A DNA stretch of 64,000 bases from an uncultured Pelagibacteraceae bacterium (GCA_902583585.1 CACHWN010000002.1:62001-126000), one strand, 5' to 3'. Shown: positions 26,832 through 36,717, counted from the first letter of the stretch. Translations and numbers: made by a program. Notes: generated by a model from the letters alone, not told the origin.

Positions 26832-27907
26832 TATAACCTCAAACCTGGCCCCTTCATGTAGGGAGCATTTTCATCTAAAGGCCATCTAGATTTAGCTTCA
26901 ACATCTATATTATTTAATAAATTTTTTTTAAATCTTTTTATGCCTGCCCAAGCAATCATAGCAGCATTATCACCACAAAATTTTAAATCAGGATAAACAG
27001 TTTTAAATCCTATTTCTCTTGAAAGTTTTTTTAAATTTTCTCTTATCGAAATATTTGCAGCCACACCTCCAGCTACAACTAAATTAATATTTCTCGTATT
27101 AATTTTCTTCTTAAACATTTCTACCGCAATTTTAGTTTTTTTATAAAGAATTTTATTTATGGTATTTTGAAAAGATGCTGCAAGATTAAATTTTAATTTA
27201 TCATTTCCATTTACTTTTCTTGACTCTCTTAAAACTGCAGTCTTAAGACCAGCAAATGATAAATTACATCCCGCTTTATTTATTATTGGTTCAGGAAGTT
27301 TATAAAAATTTTTATCTCCCAGTGTTGAAGCTTTCTCAACACTTGGTCCACCTGGATAACCTAGGTTAAGCATTTTTGCAGTTTTATCAAAAGCTTCACC
27401 TAAAGCATCATCTATCGTAGTCCCTAATTGCTCGTATTCATTAACATCTTTCACAATTAAATATTGGGAGTGACCTCCAGAGATTAATAAAAGTAAATAA
27501 GGAAATGGAATATTATTTTCTAGTCCTGGACTTAGAGCATGACCCTCTAAATGATTCACTGCAACGAATGGTTTATTTGAAAATGCAGCAATTGATTTAC
27601 CTATGTTTAATCCGACTGTTAAACATACAATTAAACCTGGACCCGCAGTAGCAGCAATTCCGTCTATCTTACTTATGGAAACTTTACTTTCCTCTAAAGC
27701 CGTTTCAATTATATAGTCGATATTTTCTATATGCGCTCTAGCTGCTAATTCAGGTACTACTCCTCCAAATTTTTTGTGCTCTGAAATCTGACTTGAGACG
27801 ATATTTGATAAAATGTCTGCAGTGCCTTTATCATTTTCTCTAATTACAGAGGCTGCAGTTTCATCACAACTTGTTTCAATTCCTAAAAATGTAATCTTTT
27901 TTGTCAT
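26831..27907 (-). CDS. tsaD: tRNA N6-threonylcarbamoyladenosine transferase TsaD
   Basis: TsaD transfers threonylcarbamoyl to A37 of ANN-decoding tRNAs. The 358-residue ASKHA protein has GIETSCDETAAS near the start, GGVVPELAARAH, the metal-binding histidines of NHLEGHALSP (His119 and His123), LLLISGGHSQ and VAGGVAANISIRE. Length is normal. It is divergent from hemC and heads the minus-strand run with the EVE gene and acs. Confidence 0.97.
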   Translation of the reverse strand: MTKKITFLGIETSCDETAASVIRENDKGTADILSNIVSSQISEHKKFGGVVPELAARAHIENIDYIIETALEESKVSISKIDGIAATAGPGLIVCLTVGLNIGKSIAAFSNKPFVAVNHLEGHALSPGLENNIPFPYLLLLISGGHSQYLIVKDVNEYEQLGTTIDDALGEAFDKTAKMLNLGYPGGPSVEKASTLGDKNFYKLPEPIINKAGCNLSFAGLKTAVLRESRKVNGNDKLKFNLAASFQNTINKILYKKTKIAVEMFKKKINTRNINLVVAGGVAANISIRENLKKLSREIGFKTVYPDLKFCGDNAAMIAWAGIKRFKKNLLNNIDVEAKSRWPLDENAPYMKGPGLRL

Positions 27908-27962
27908 CTCTCTTAAAAATTAAAATAGTATAAAATACTTCTTTCAAATATATAATCAATTA

Positions 27963-28880
27963 ATGACAAAAATTACAATTGGAGCTAGAGGCAGCAAACT
28001 TTCATTAGCCTATGTGGCAAAAGTTAAAGAGCTATTGATAAAAAATAATAATGAACTCAAAGAGGAAAATATTAATTTTAAAGCCATAAAAACATCAGGT
28101 GATTTGAATTTAAATAAGAAAATCTCAGAAATAGGTGGAAAAAGTTTGTTCTGCAAAGAAATTGAGGAAAGCTTGTTAAAAAAAGAAATAGATATTGCTG
28201 TCCATTCTCTAAAAGATATGGAGGCCAATGAGAATGAGAATCTTTTAATTGGAGCATATGTCAAACGAAATGATTACCGAGATGTAATAGTCAGTGAAAA
28301 AATTAAGAATCTTTCTGATTTAAAAGATGGTGTAAAAATTGGCTCAAGTTCAAAAAGGAGAGAACTTCAATTAAAAAAAATTAATAATAAAATTTCTGTA
28401 ATCGATATTCGGGGAAATGTTGATACTAGAATAAATAAAATCAACGAGAACAACTTAGACGGAATCATTCTTGCTGCTGCCGGAGTAAAATCACTTAAAC
28501 TTGATAGAAAAATCAGTTTCACTTTTAATCGTGAAAATATTTTACCAGCAGTGGGACAAGGAATAATTGCTGTGCAATGTAGGAAGGAAGATGAAATTAG
28601 AAATTTAATAAAAAAAATTAATGATAACGGAACTAGTCTTTGCGCGACAGCTGAAAGAAAAATGCTTCAAACTATTGGTGGCGATTGCGATACTGCGCTA
28701 GGTGGTTTAGCTGAAATTGAAAATCATAATTTGAAACTTAAAGGTCAGCTTTTCTCAGATAGCGGTCAGGATAGTTTTGAATATGAACTTACAGGGAGAG
28801 AGATTGATGCTTCTTTTATTGGAAAAAGTGTTGGAGAAAAATTATTAGATCTAGCTGGAGAAAAATTTAAAAAAAAATGA
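27963..28880 (+). CDS. hemC: Porphobilinogen deaminase
   Basis: HemC joins four porphobilinogens to hydroxymethylbilane. The 305-residue protein starts ITIGARGSKLSLAYV and has VHSLKDMEA (about residues 81-89), the catalytic-region IDIRGNVDTR, LPAVGQGIIAVQCR and the cofactor-attachment cysteine in GGDCDTALGG (about residue 242). It overlaps hemD by 4 bases (ATGA). With hemE, hemH and hemJ, this gives five haem-pathway genes in the window. Confidence 0.97.
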   Translation: MTKITIGARGSKLSLAYVAKVKELLIKNNNELKEENINFKAIKTSGDLNLNKKISEIGGKSLFCKEIEESLLKKEIDIAVHSLKDMEANENENLLIGAYVKRNDYRDVIVSEKIKNLSDLKDGVKIGSSSKRRELQLKKINNKISVIDIRGNVDTRINKINENNLDGIILAAAGVKSLKLDRKISFTFNRENILPAVGQGIIAVQCRKEDEIRNLIKKINDNGTSLCATAERKMLQTIGGDCDTALGGLAEIENHNLKLKGQLFSDSGQDSFEYELTGREIDASFIGKSVGEKLLDLAGEKFKKK

Positions 28881-29575
28881 ATATTATAATAACAAGACCT
28901 TTAATAGACTCTGAGGATTTGATGGGAAAATTATTTTCTTTAGGTCATAAAATTATTCATGTACCTACTTTAAAAATCTCTAAAGCAAAACTTGATCCTA
29001 TAAATCCTGAGAAATACAACGCATTTATATTTACAAGCGCTAATGCAATAAGGAATCTGAACTTATTAAAACCAGATAAAAATAAACTTTGTTTCTGCGT
29101 TGGAGCAATTACAGAAAAGATTGTGAGACAACAAGGTTATAACAATACTATTTCTGCTGGCGGGACTATAAATGCTCTTAAAAATGTTATTGTTAATTCA
29201 GGTGACTTAGATAAAAAAAAAGTCTTAGCATATATATGTGGAGATAACATTACCTCAGACTTAGATCTAGAGCTGATAAAAGAGGGTTTTCAAATAGATA
29301 AAATTATCAATTATACTTCAGAAAAAATTAGAGAATTAAACCAAGATACTAATAATTTAATCAAGGATCATCCTCCTGACATAATTTTTGTTTACTCAAA
29401 AAGGAGTGCAGAAAGCTTTATTGATTTAGCAAAAAAATACTCACTCAATGGATTGATGACAGACTCAAGAGTTATGTGTATAAGTGAAAAAGCTATAAAT
29501 GTTTTCAAAGAAGCTGGATGGAAAAATTTAGAAACCTTCGAAGCTGGAGATGAACTTATAAAAATTGGTAATTAG
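28877..29575 (+). CDS. hemD: Uroporphyrinogen-III synthase
   Basis: HemD closes hydroxymethylbilane to uroporphyrinogen III. HemD sequences are poorly conserved; the 232-residue product shows the two-lobed pattern with ITRPLIDSEDL at the start, AFIFTSANAIRNL (about residues 49-61), the C-terminal IIFVYSKRSAESFIDL and a last lobe VMCISEKAINVFKEAGW. The ATGA overlap with hemC supports the call. Confidence 0.92.
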   Translation: MNIIITRPLIDSEDLMGKLFSLGHKIIHVPTLKISKAKLDPINPEKYNAFIFTSANAIRNLNLLKPDKNKLCFCVGAITEKIVRQQGYNNTISAGGTINALKNVIVNSGDLDKKKVLAYICGDNITSDLDLELIKEGFQIDKIINYTSEKIRELNQDTNNLIKDHPPDIIFVYSKRSAESFIDLAKKYSLNGLMTDSRVMCISEKAINVFKEAGWKNLETFEAGDELIKIGN

Positions 29576-30667
29576 ATGGAAGTATTGCAAAATTTTAAGA
29601 TATTATTTTTAGATGTTTGGAACAAAGGTATTTCAGGAGTTAATATTTCAGAAATTATTATTGCTTTAATAATTTTTTTATTTTTTCTTTTTTTAAGAGG
29701 AATATTTTCAAAATTCGTAATTAAAAGATTGGAGAATTACGTATCAAAAACCTCAAATAACTTTGATAATACTCTTGTAAAGTCCATGGAAGGGCCAGCT
29801 AAGTTTTTTCCGATTGTACTAGGTTTTTTTGTAGCTACTAGTTATTTAACTATTGAAACTCAAGCTGCAGATTTTTTAGAAACTATTAATCGTTCTTTAA
29901 TTACAATTCTTATATTCTGGACCTTTCACCAAATCATTGGACCATTTTCAACTGTTGTAAAATCAGTCAGTGATTTACTCTCAAGAGATTTAGTTAATTG
30001 GATTATCAAAGCTCTAAAGGTTTTAATAATAATCCTGGGATTAGCGGCTGTTTTAGAACTTTGGGGAATTAAAATTGGACCAATTATAGCCGGACTAGGA
30101 CTATTTGGTGTTGCCGTTGCACTTGGAGCGCAAGATTTATTTAAAAATTTAATTTCAGGTATATTAGTTTTAGTCGAGAAAAGATTTAAAGTTGGAGATT
30201 GGATATATGTTGAAGATGTTATTGAAGGCACAGTAGAGTCAATAGGTTTTAGATCTACAGTTGTAAGAAGATTTGACAAATCTCTTGCAACAATCCCTAA
30301 TTTTCAATTTGCAGAAAAAGCAGTAATAAATAATTCTTTAATTACCAACAGGAGGATTAATTGGATTATAGGCCTAGAGTATAGAACAACTAGCAAACAA
30401 TTAATTGATATCAAACAACAGATAGAGAATTATATAAAAAATAGTGAATTATTTTCAAAATCAGCAAATACAATGCTATCAGTAAAAATCGATCAATTTG
30501 CTGCAAGTTCAATAGATATTAAACTAATATGTTTTACTAAAACCACAAAATACATAGAGTGGATGAAGGTAAAAGATCTTTTAGCTCTTGAAATAAAAAA
30601 TATAGTAGAAAAAAATAATGCGTCTTTTGCTTTTCCAAGTACATCAGTTTATGTGGAGAAAAATTAA
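29576..30667 (+). CDS. MscS-family mechanosensitive channel
   Basis: The 363-residue membrane protein has about five hydrophobic helices followed by the MscS core: the pore-lining helix in LGLFGVAVALGAQDLFKNLISGILVLVE (key residues G, A and GAQDLFKN, about 178-205) and the beta domain with FKVGDWIYVEDVIEGTVESIGFRST. It should release solutes on osmotic downshock. It begins directly after hemD and abuts a yggT gene, whose products are also linked to osmotic response. Confidence 0.92.
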   Translation: MEVLQNFKILFLDVWNKGISGVNISEIIIALIIFLFFLFLRGIFSKFVIKRLENYVSKTSNNFDNTLVKSMEGPAKFFPIVLGFFVATSYLTIETQAADFLETINRSLITILIFWTFHQIIGPFSTVVKSVSDLLSRDLVNWIIKALKVLIIILGLAAVLELWGIKIGPIIAGLGLFGVAVALGAQDLFKNLISGILVLVEKRFKVGDWIYVEDVIEGTVESIGFRSTVVRRFDKSLATIPNFQFAEKAVINNSLITNRRINWIIGLEYRTTSKQLIDIKQQIENYIKNSELFSKSANTMLSVKIDQFAASSIDIKLICFTKTTKYIEWMKVKDLLALEIKNIVEKNNASFAFPSTSVYVEKN

Positions 30668-30963
30668 TGAAGTCGATATTAATTCTATTCGACAATATAG
30701 TTAGCCTTTACATTTGGATATTAATTATTCACGTAATATTTAGTTGGCTGGTTGCTTTCAATGTTTTAAATACGAGTAATAGGTTTGTATATTCTGTTTT
30801 AGATGTTTCTTACAAACTTACAGCTCCACCTTTAAATTTTATCAGAAGATTTTTACCTAACTTAGGGTCTATAGATATCTCTCCAGTGATACTGATCTTA
30901 GGATTGATGTTTTTTAGGAATTTAGTTTTTGAAATGCTTGCACCAGGGTTATTTTTAAGATGA
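30667..30963 (+). CDS. YggT-family membrane protein
   Basis: A 98-residue protein with two long hydrophobic segments (about residues 5-30 and 68-90), and the YggT pattern TAPPLNFIRRFLPNLGSIDISPVILIL. It shares its first base with the MscS stop and overlaps folD by 4 bases. YggT proteins are structural or osmotic-tolerance factors of the inner membrane with unclear mechanism. Confidence 0.9.
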   Translation: MKSILILFDNIVSLYIWILIIHVIFSWLVAFNVLNTSNRFVYSVLDVSYKLTAPPLNFIRRFLPNLGSIDISPVILILGLMFFRNLVFEMLAPGLFLR

Positions 30964-31802
30964 TTATTGATGGAAAAAAAGAAGCAGAGATTATTAGAAA
31001 TGAAATTAAAAAAGAGATTTCAGATTTAAAGAAAAAAAGCGGTAAAACACCCAGTCTTACAGTTATCTTGATTGGAGATTTTGCGCCCAGTTTGATGTAC
31101 GTAAAGAATAAAGAAAAAAGTGCTAGAGAAGTTGGTATTAACTCTGAAATAATTAGATACCCAAAAAATGTAGGCGAAAAAGATATTTTAAAAAAAATAG
31201 AAGAACTGAATAAAAATGATGAAATTTCTGGCATCTTAGTTCAGCTTCCTTTGCCCAGCCAGATTAGTAAGGAAAAAATTATTAATGCAATTAATCCATC
31301 CAAAGACGTAGACGGTTTTAATCCAATAAATGTTGGCAATCTCTCGTCAGGTTATGACTCAATCGTTCCTTGCACCCCTTTAGGATGTCTTTTATTGATT
31401 AAAAAGATAGAGCCAAATTTAGCAGGCAAACACGCTGTTATAATAGGAAGATCTAATTTAAACGGTAAACCAATGGCTCAACTATTATTAAAGGAAAATT
31501 GCACCGTAACTATAGTTCACTCAAAAACAAATGATTTACAAAATGAGTGTCTCAAAGCAGATATTTTAGTAGCAGCTGTCGGAGTTCCAAATTTAATCAA
31601 AAAAGACTGGGTAAAAAAAAATGCGATTGTTATAGATGTTGGCATTAATAAAGTAGGAGAAAAAATATTAGGAGATGTTAATTTTGATGCATTAAAAGAT
31701 AATGTTAAAGCAATAACCCCTGTTCCTGGAGGCGTAGGACCAATGACAATTGCATGTTTATTAAAGAATACTTTAAAGTGTTTTAAAGCTCGCTTGACCT
31801 AG
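30960..31802 (+). CDS. folD: Methylenetetrahydrofolate dehydrogenase / cyclohydrolase
   Basis: FolD interconverts 5,10-methylene- and 10-formyl-tetrahydrofolate. The 280-residue protein has the substrate motif YVKNKEKSAREVGI with catalytic Lys (about residue 54), GILVQLPLP, DVDGFNPINVG, the NADP site GRSNLNGKPMAQLL and the closing TPVPGGVGPMTIACLL. It supplies formyl-tetrahydrofolate for PurH, also in this window. It ends convergently with psiE, overlapping 20 bases. Confidence 0.97.
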   Translation: MIIDGKKEAEIIRNEIKKEISDLKKKSGKTPSLTVILIGDFAPSLMYVKNKEKSAREVGINSEIIRYPKNVGEKDILKKIEELNKNDEISGILVQLPLPSQISKEKIINAINPSKDVDGFNPINVGNLSSGYDSIVPCTPLGCLLLIKKIEPNLAGKHAVIIGRSNLNGKPMAQLLLKENCTVTIVHSKTNDLQNECLKADILVAAVGVPNLIKKDWVKKNAIVIDVGINKVGEKILGDVNFDALKDNVKAITPVPGGVGPMTIACLLKNTLKCFKARLT

Positions 31803-32169
31803 ACTTTTCAATTTTTAAGTACCTACTATTTCTAAATCTTATAATAACTGTAGCAATCGCAACTATTAAAATAGCTAAAGAAATATAAATCAAGTTTGCA
31901 GGGTCGCTCTCTTTATCTTGTAATATTATGAACCGAGCTAGCGCTGTAATAGCTATGATTAAAGGATATGTTATTCTTACGGATTGAGTTTCCCAATAAG
32001 ATCTCACTAAACCAATTACTTCGATATAAATGAACATTAAAAGTAAATCAGCTAATGTAATGTCTTTGTTGTCGTACATTTCTTTCATTTCTAAAAAGAA
32101 AGCAATAATAGTTGATACAAGAACAACTATAACCGCAACTAACTGAATATTTCGAATCGAACTGTTCAT
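31783..32169 (-). CDS. PsiE-like membrane protein
   Basis: A 128-residue protein with four hydrophobic helices and the pattern DLLLMFIYIEVIGLVRSY followed by PLIIAITALARFIILQDKE, typical of phosphate-starvation-inducible PsiE. The family role is not known. No pho box was recognised upstream. It follows argG on the minus strand after 22 bases. Confidence 0.83.
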   Translation of the reverse strand: MNSSIRNIQLVAVIVVLVSTIIAFFLEMKEMYDNKDITLADLLLMFIYIEVIGLVRSYWETQSVRITYPLIIAITALARFIILQDKESDPANLIYISLAILIVAIATVIIRFRNSRYLKIEKSRSSEL

Positions 32170-32191
32170 TTAATATTAATCTATCAAAAAT

Positions 32192-33376
32192 TTAGGCTTT
32201 ATTTAACTGTTTAGAGTGAAATTTAATGAAATTTTCAACTTTTTTTTTATTAAAGGATTTATTCTCCTCAAAAGAAACTTTTTTCATTGAATAAGCTTTA
32301 TTTTTTGTCCTTCTTGATAAAATAGTTACGTTCCCTTTGCATAAACTTAAAACAATATCACCAGATACTTTGTTTCTTTTTTTATCAATTAGTTTTTGTA
32401 ATTTAAGCCTTTTTTTTGAAAACCAATAGCCGTTATATACTAGCTCAGCATATTCTGGCATTATTCTTTCTTTTTTATGAGCGGTTTCTTTATCAAGAGT
32501 TACAGACTCTATTGCTCTATGTGCAGTATATAACACAGTACCACCTGGAGTTTCGTAAACACCTCTGGATTTAATTCCAATGAATCTATTTTCAACCAGA
32601 TCAACTCTCCCTATTCCATTTTTTCCAGCCAGAATATTTAATTTACTTAAAAGCTTCTCAGGACTTAATTTTTTTCCATTTATTGCAATTGGATCACTGT
32701 TTTTAAAAGTAATTTTTACTTTTGTAGGTTTGTTAGGAGCTTTTTGTGGTGAAACTGTTCTCTGATAAATAAATTCAGGAGCAGAGTTTTTTGGGTTCTC
32801 TAAAACCTTGCCTTCAGTAGATGTATGAAAAATATTATCATCTACAGAAAATGGCGGTGCACCTTTTTTATCTTTAGGAATTGGTATATTATTTTTTTTA
32901 GCGTATTTAATTAAATCTGCTCTTGATTGTAATTTCCATTCTCTCCAAGGCGCTATTGTTTTAATCTTATTGTTACCAAAATATGAGTAACCTAGTTCGA
33001 ATCTTACTTGATCGTTGCCTTTGCCAGTCGCGCCATGCGAAACTGCAAAAGCCTTAAATTTTTTTGCAATTTCAACTTGTCTTTTTGCAATCAACGGCCT
33101 GGCAATAGATGTGCCTAATAAATATACCCCCTCATAAACTGCATGAGCTCTTATCATTGGAAAAATATAATCTCTCACAAAGATATTTTTTAAATTTTCA
33201 ATAATTATTTTTTTAACGCCTAATCTTTTAGCATTTTTTATAATTTTTTTTTTATCTAAAACTTGCCCAATATCGGAGGTGTAAGCAATTACTTCAGCTT
33301 TATAATTTTCTTGTAACCATCTTAAAATTATAGATGTATCCAAACCGCCCGAGTAGGCTAAAACAATTTTTTTCAT
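32192..33376 (-). CDS. argG: Argininosuccinate synthase
   Basis: ArgG condenses citrulline and aspartate using ATP. The 394-residue protein starts KIVLAYSGGLDTSI with the PP-loop at residues 8-14, then EVIAYTSDIGQ, GATGKGNDQVRFELGY (about residues 115-130), and PWREWKLQSRADLI. It is followed by psiE and preceded by an IalB-like gene one base away. argH is not in the window. Confidence 0.97.
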   Translation of the reverse strand: MKKIVLAYSGGLDTSIILRWLQENYKAEVIAYTSDIGQVLDKKKIIKNAKRLGVKKIIIENLKNIFVRDYIFPMIRAHAVYEGVYLLGTSIARPLIAKRQVEIAKKFKAFAVSHGATGKGNDQVRFELGYSYFGNNKIKTIAPWREWKLQSRADLIKYAKKNNIPIPKDKKGAPPFSVDDNIFHTSTEGKVLENPKNSAPEFIYQRTVSPQKAPNKPTKVKITFKNSDPIAINGKKLSPEKLLSKLNILAGKNGIGRVDLVENRFIGIKSRGVYETPGGTVLYTAHRAIESVTLDKETAHKKERIMPEYAELVYNGYWFSKKRLKLQKLIDKKRNKVSGDIVLSLCKGNVTILSRRTKNKAYSMKKVSFEENKSFNKKKVENFIKFHSKQLNKA

Positions 33377-33877
33377 TTAGCTGCAAGTTTTTTTTGCTGT
33401 GTTATACGCCTTTGTAAATCCCATCATAGAATAATGATCAGTTGTCTCAGCCCCTTTTGTGGTTCTTGCTTTTACAATTATGTCAGTTGCTTTTTTCATT
33501 AATTGAATAAATTTTTTTTCTTCTTGATCGTCAAGCAACCAAGCAAAATCTTTTTGTGAAAAAAAAGAATATCTTCTTTTCCCAGAGCTTGCAGTTACAC
33601 TTGACGTTTTATAATCATGACCACTTGTTAAACTCACTTCATCTTTGATTTCTTCAGAAGGCCTGAAAGTTACAAATAACTTTGATTTATCTCTTTTTAC
33701 GGCAGCTGGCGCTCTTTTCGTCGGAATAGTTTGAGCAAAGCAAATTTTTCCCTTATCAGTTTCTGCTACAAAGCTTTCCCAGTTTTTATATTTTCCAGTT
33801 GATCTTGGCGTAACAGCAAAAGCATTAACAGAAAATATACATAGAACTAGTATTATAAAAGTTTTTTTAACTGACAT
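33377..33877 (-). CDS. IalB-like exported protein
   Basis: A 166-residue protein with a signal peptide (hydrophobic residues about 7-20, likely cleavage after VNAFA). The mature part has the WESFVAETDKGKICFAQT and final YSMMGFTKAYNTAKKTC patterns of invasion-associated locus B proteins, with cysteines at each end that may form a disulphide. In free-living alphaproteobacteria the role is unknown and not tied to invasion. It lies one base upstream of argG. Confidence 0.78.
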   Translation of the reverse strand: MSVKKTFIILVLCIFSVNAFAVTPRSTGKYKNWESFVAETDKGKICFAQTIPTKRAPAAVKRDKSKLFVTFRPSEEIKDEVSLTSGHDYKTSSVTASSGKRRYSFFSQKDFAWLLDDQEEKKFIQLMKKATDIIVKARTTKGAETTDHYSMMGFTKAYNTAKKTCS

Positions 33878-33920
33878 ATTTTATTTTTATACTAAAAATT
33901 ATCTATTTCAATGCTTTGTA

Positions 33921-34958
33921 TTAAGGAGATGGATTTGGGTTATTATTATGGATAACATCAATCTTATTTAAAATTTCACCGGACAATTCAATATTTACAC
34001 TATCTATATTTTCCTTTAATTGTTCCATTGTTGTTGCCCCGATTATATTACTCGTAACAAAAGGTCTGGTGTTTACAAAAGCCTGTGCTAACTGAGCCAT
34101 TGTCATATTATTTTCTTTAGCTAATTTATAATATTCTTCGTATGCTTTCATTGCTAAAGGATTTAGATGTCTTTCCCAACCTTTGAACAAAGCTTGTCTA
34201 GAATTCTTTGGCATTTGACCATTTCTATATTTTCCGGATAAGGCGCCTGTTGCAAGAGGGTAATAAACTAGAAGTCCACATCTTTCTCTTATTGAAATTT
34301 CAGACATTCCGATTTCATAAGTTCTATTAACTAAATTGTAAGGGTTTTGTACTGACATCATCCTAGGTAATTTTTTATTTTTAGATAATTCAATATATTT
34401 TGATAGACCGTATGGAGTTTCATTTGACATTCCAATGTATCTAATCTTTCCGCTCTGAATAAATTTTTCTAGGGCCTTAAGAACGCTTTCAAAGCTATTC
34501 CACTCTCCTTCATCACTATCAATAGTATAATCTCTTTTGCCGAAGTAATTGGTTGATCTTTCGGGCCAATGCAATTGGTATAAATCTATATAATCTGTTT
34601 TTAATCTTTTTAAGCTCCCATCGATTGCTTTTCCAATTGTTGTTTCATCAAAATTATTTCCTCCACCTCTAATCCAACTACATCCTGGACCTGCAACTTT
34701 TGAAGCTAAAATTATTTTTTCTCTATTTTTTCTTTTTTCAAACCAATTTCCAATCATAACTTCGGTTTTGCCATAAGAGTCCGAGTTAGGCGGAACCGAG
34801 TAAAGTTCTGCAGTATCAAAAAAGTTAACCCCTTCACTTAAGGAGTAATCCATTTGTTCAAAAGCATCTTTCTCAGTATTTTGTGTACCCCACGTCATAG
34901 TTCCGAGACATATTAAACTCACGTCCAAGTCCGTAGTGCCTAATTTTTTAAATTTCAT
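33921..34958 (-). CDS. Aldo/keto reductase (Tas-like)
   Basis: A 345-residue NADPH-dependent reductase: LGTMTWGTQNTEKDAFEQMD with FFDTAELYSVPP (catalytic Asp and Tyr near residues 48 and 53), ILASKVAGPG with the catalytic Lys, and DYIDLYQLHWPERSTN with the catalytic His. The C-terminal IIGATTMEQLKENI is the cofactor region. Close in layout to E. coli Tas, but the substrate is unknown. It is transcribed away from the Bax-inhibitor-like gene. Confidence 0.92.
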   Translation of the reverse strand: MKFKKLGTTDLDVSLICLGTMTWGTQNTEKDAFEQMDYSLSEGVNFFDTAELYSVPPNSDSYGKTEVMIGNWFEKRKNREKIILASKVAGPGCSWIRGGGNNFDETTIGKAIDGSLKRLKTDYIDLYQLHWPERSTNYFGKRDYTIDSDEGEWNSFESVLKALEKFIQSGKIRYIGMSNETPYGLSKYIELSKNKKLPRMMSVQNPYNLVNRTYEIGMSEISIRERCGLLVYYPLATGALSGKYRNGQMPKNSRQALFKGWERHLNPLAMKAYEEYYKLAKENNMTMAQLAQAFVNTRPFVTSNIIGATTMEQLKENIDSVNIELSGEILNKIDVIHNNNPNPSP

Positions 34959-35038
34959 AAAATTGTAATAATTATAGTAGTTTTTTAGGTCAATTTTTGC
35001 CTATTGAAAAGTATTTAAAAAAACTTATATATTTAGTT

Positions 35039-35791
35039 ATGGAAATTAATAAACAAAGATCTACTGTACGTTCATCAGCTTCGGAGGCTATTATAGACCA
35101 AGGTTTAAGATCTTATATGCTCAAGGTCTATAACTATATGGCTTCTGGCGTGCTATTAACAGGATTCGTCGCTTTGTTATTTTTTAAAATGGCAGTTGTT
35201 ACTTCTGCGGAAGGCCAAATAATCGGATTAACCAATTTTGGAAACACAATTTACGCATCAGGTTTAAAATGGGTAATTATGTTAGCTCCACTTGCAATTG
35301 TATTTTATATGAGTTTTGGTATTGCTAAAATGTCAGCAGCAAAAGCTCAAACTACTTTTTGGGTATTTGCAGCTTTAATGGGAGCATCGCTCTCATCAAT
35401 ATTTTTGATTTATACCGGCGCTAGCATTACTAGAGTTTTTTTCATTACAGCAGGTACCTTCGGGGCAATGAGCATTTACGGATATACAACTAAACGCGAC
35501 CTTACTAAACTAGGTTCATTTTTAATGATGGGTCTATTTGGAATTATTATAGCCTCATTAGTTAACATTTTCATGAAATCATCAATGATGTATTTTGTAA
35601 TATCAATTATAGGAGTTCTTGTATTTGTTGGTTTAACAGCTTATGACACTCAAAAAATTAAAAATATGTACTTAGTGAGTGATAGCGGTGAGTTGATGGG
35701 TAAAAAAGCTGTTATGGGTGCACTGACACTTTATCTAGATTTCATAAATCTTTTCATAATGCTTTTAAGACTTTTCGGTCAAAGAAGATAA
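35039..35791 (+). CDS. Bax inhibitor-1 family membrane protein
   Basis: A 250-residue protein with about seven transmembrane helices and the family pattern YDTQKIKNMY (calcium/pH-gate Asp) followed by GALTLYLDFINLFIMLLRLFG at the C terminus. ATG at 35039 is chosen; an upstream TTG at 34997 would add 14 residues without family support. Bacterial members are calcium-leak or protease-associated (YccA, YbhL) proteins. It ends one base before the convergent DUF2794 gene. Confidence 0.93.
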   Translation: MEINKQRSTVRSSASEAIIDQGLRSYMLKVYNYMASGVLLTGFVALLFFKMAVVTSAEGQIIGLTNFGNTIYASGLKWVIMLAPLAIVFYMSFGIAKMSAAKAQTTFWVFAALMGASLSSIFLIYTGASITRVFFITAGTFGAMSIYGYTTKRDLTKLGSFLMMGLFGIIIASLVNIFMKSSMMYFVISIIGVLVFVGLTAYDTQKIKNMYLVSDSGELMGKKAVMGALTLYLDFINLFIMLLRLFGQRR

Positions 35792-36139
35792 TTATTTTAC
35801 TAGTTTCAATTTACTCCAACCAGTTCTATCTATTAGATAATTTAAATCTTCAGATTTTTTAATTATTTTCCCATCCTTATCTTTGATTACATATTTTTCG
35901 TTATAATATTTAGGTTTCAGATTTTTTGTGATTCTTAAAACAGGTTTTTCAGATGATCTTTGATAAACATCAAAAGAAACTTCTCTTATTCCAGTTGAGA
36001 GAGAGTAGTCTTTCCAAGAGCCATTTGAGACCATTTTCGCATAAAGATTTAAAATACATTGCAGCTCTTTTTTGATAAAAAATCTCTCTCTTTCTTTTTT
36101 TTTAAAATTGTTATTAATAATTAATCTTATTTTTTTCAT
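35792..36139 (-). CDS. DUF2794 protein
   Basis: A 115-residue basic protein with FIKKELQCILNLYAKMVSNGSWKDYSL and VYQRSSEKPVLRITKN, matching the alphaproteobacterial DUF2794 family of unknown function, in which the sequence W-DYAI and RPLYRIEK are typical. It overlaps yciB upstream by 4 bases. No signal peptide or membrane segment is seen. Confidence 0.8.
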   Translation of the reverse strand: MKKIRLIINNNFKKKERERFFIKKELQCILNLYAKMVSNGSWKDYSLSTGIREVSFDVYQRSSEKPVLRITKNLKPKYYNEKYVIKDKDGKIIKKSEDLNYLIDRTGWSKLKLVK

Positions 36140-36717
36140 AATTTATACTTGTTAATCAAAGGTACTTGAGAAGCTGTGAATATAAAAGTTATAGGTAAAA
36201 TCCCCCACACCTTAAAGTTTACCCAAGTAGCTTCAGGTTGGGTCCTCCAAACAATTTCATTTAATATTGCTAAAAAAATAAAAAAATAAGCCCATCTAAA
36301 ATTTAATTTATCCCAACCAGTATCATTTAATTGAAATGCAGTTTGTAAAAAGAATTTTAGAAAGTTTCTTTGAAATAAAACTTTACTGATAATTAATATT
36401 CCAGCAAAAATTAAATTGACAATGGTAGGTTTCATATAAATAAATATCGGATTGTCAAAATATAAAGTTAGACCTCCAAATAAAGTTATAACTATGCCTC
36501 CTATTAGTGGAACATATGGAATTTTTTTTTCGACAAAATACATAATTACAACAGCCGCAATAGTCGCGATGATTAAAGGAGGAATTGCAACAGTGAGATT
36601 ATTTCCACTTTTGTAATAGATTGTAAAGAAAATCAATAAAGGCCCAAAGTCAGTAATAAATTTTAAGAATGACTTATTCACAATGCTAGAGACTAACATA
36701 TTATAAAATTTTAACAA
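36136..36717 (-). CDS. yciB: Inner membrane septation protein YciB (IspZ)
   Basis: A 193-residue protein with five or six transmembrane helices. Family features are FITDFGPLLIFFTIYY near residue 20 and NEIVWRTQPEATWVNFKVWGILPITFIFTASQVPLI near the C terminus (key residues N-E-W-R-T and W-V-N-F-K). YciB is an intracellular septation and envelope-synthesis factor. It is divergent from hspQ by 42 bases. Confidence 0.94.
   Translation of the reverse strand: MLKFYNMLVSSIVNKSFLKFITDFGPLLIFFTIYYKSGNNLTVAIPPLIIATIAAVVIMYFVEKKIPYVPLIGGIVITLFGGLTLYFDNPIFIYMKPTIVNLIFAGILIISKVLFQRNFLKFFLQTAFQLNDTGWDKLNFRWAYFFIFLAILNEIVWRTQPEATWVNFKVWGILPITFIFTASQVPLINKYKL

Noticed and set aside
27930-27962. AGTAT/ATACT inverted repeat before hemC as an operator
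   Set aside because: Arms of 5 bases in such AT-rich DNA are expected by chance.
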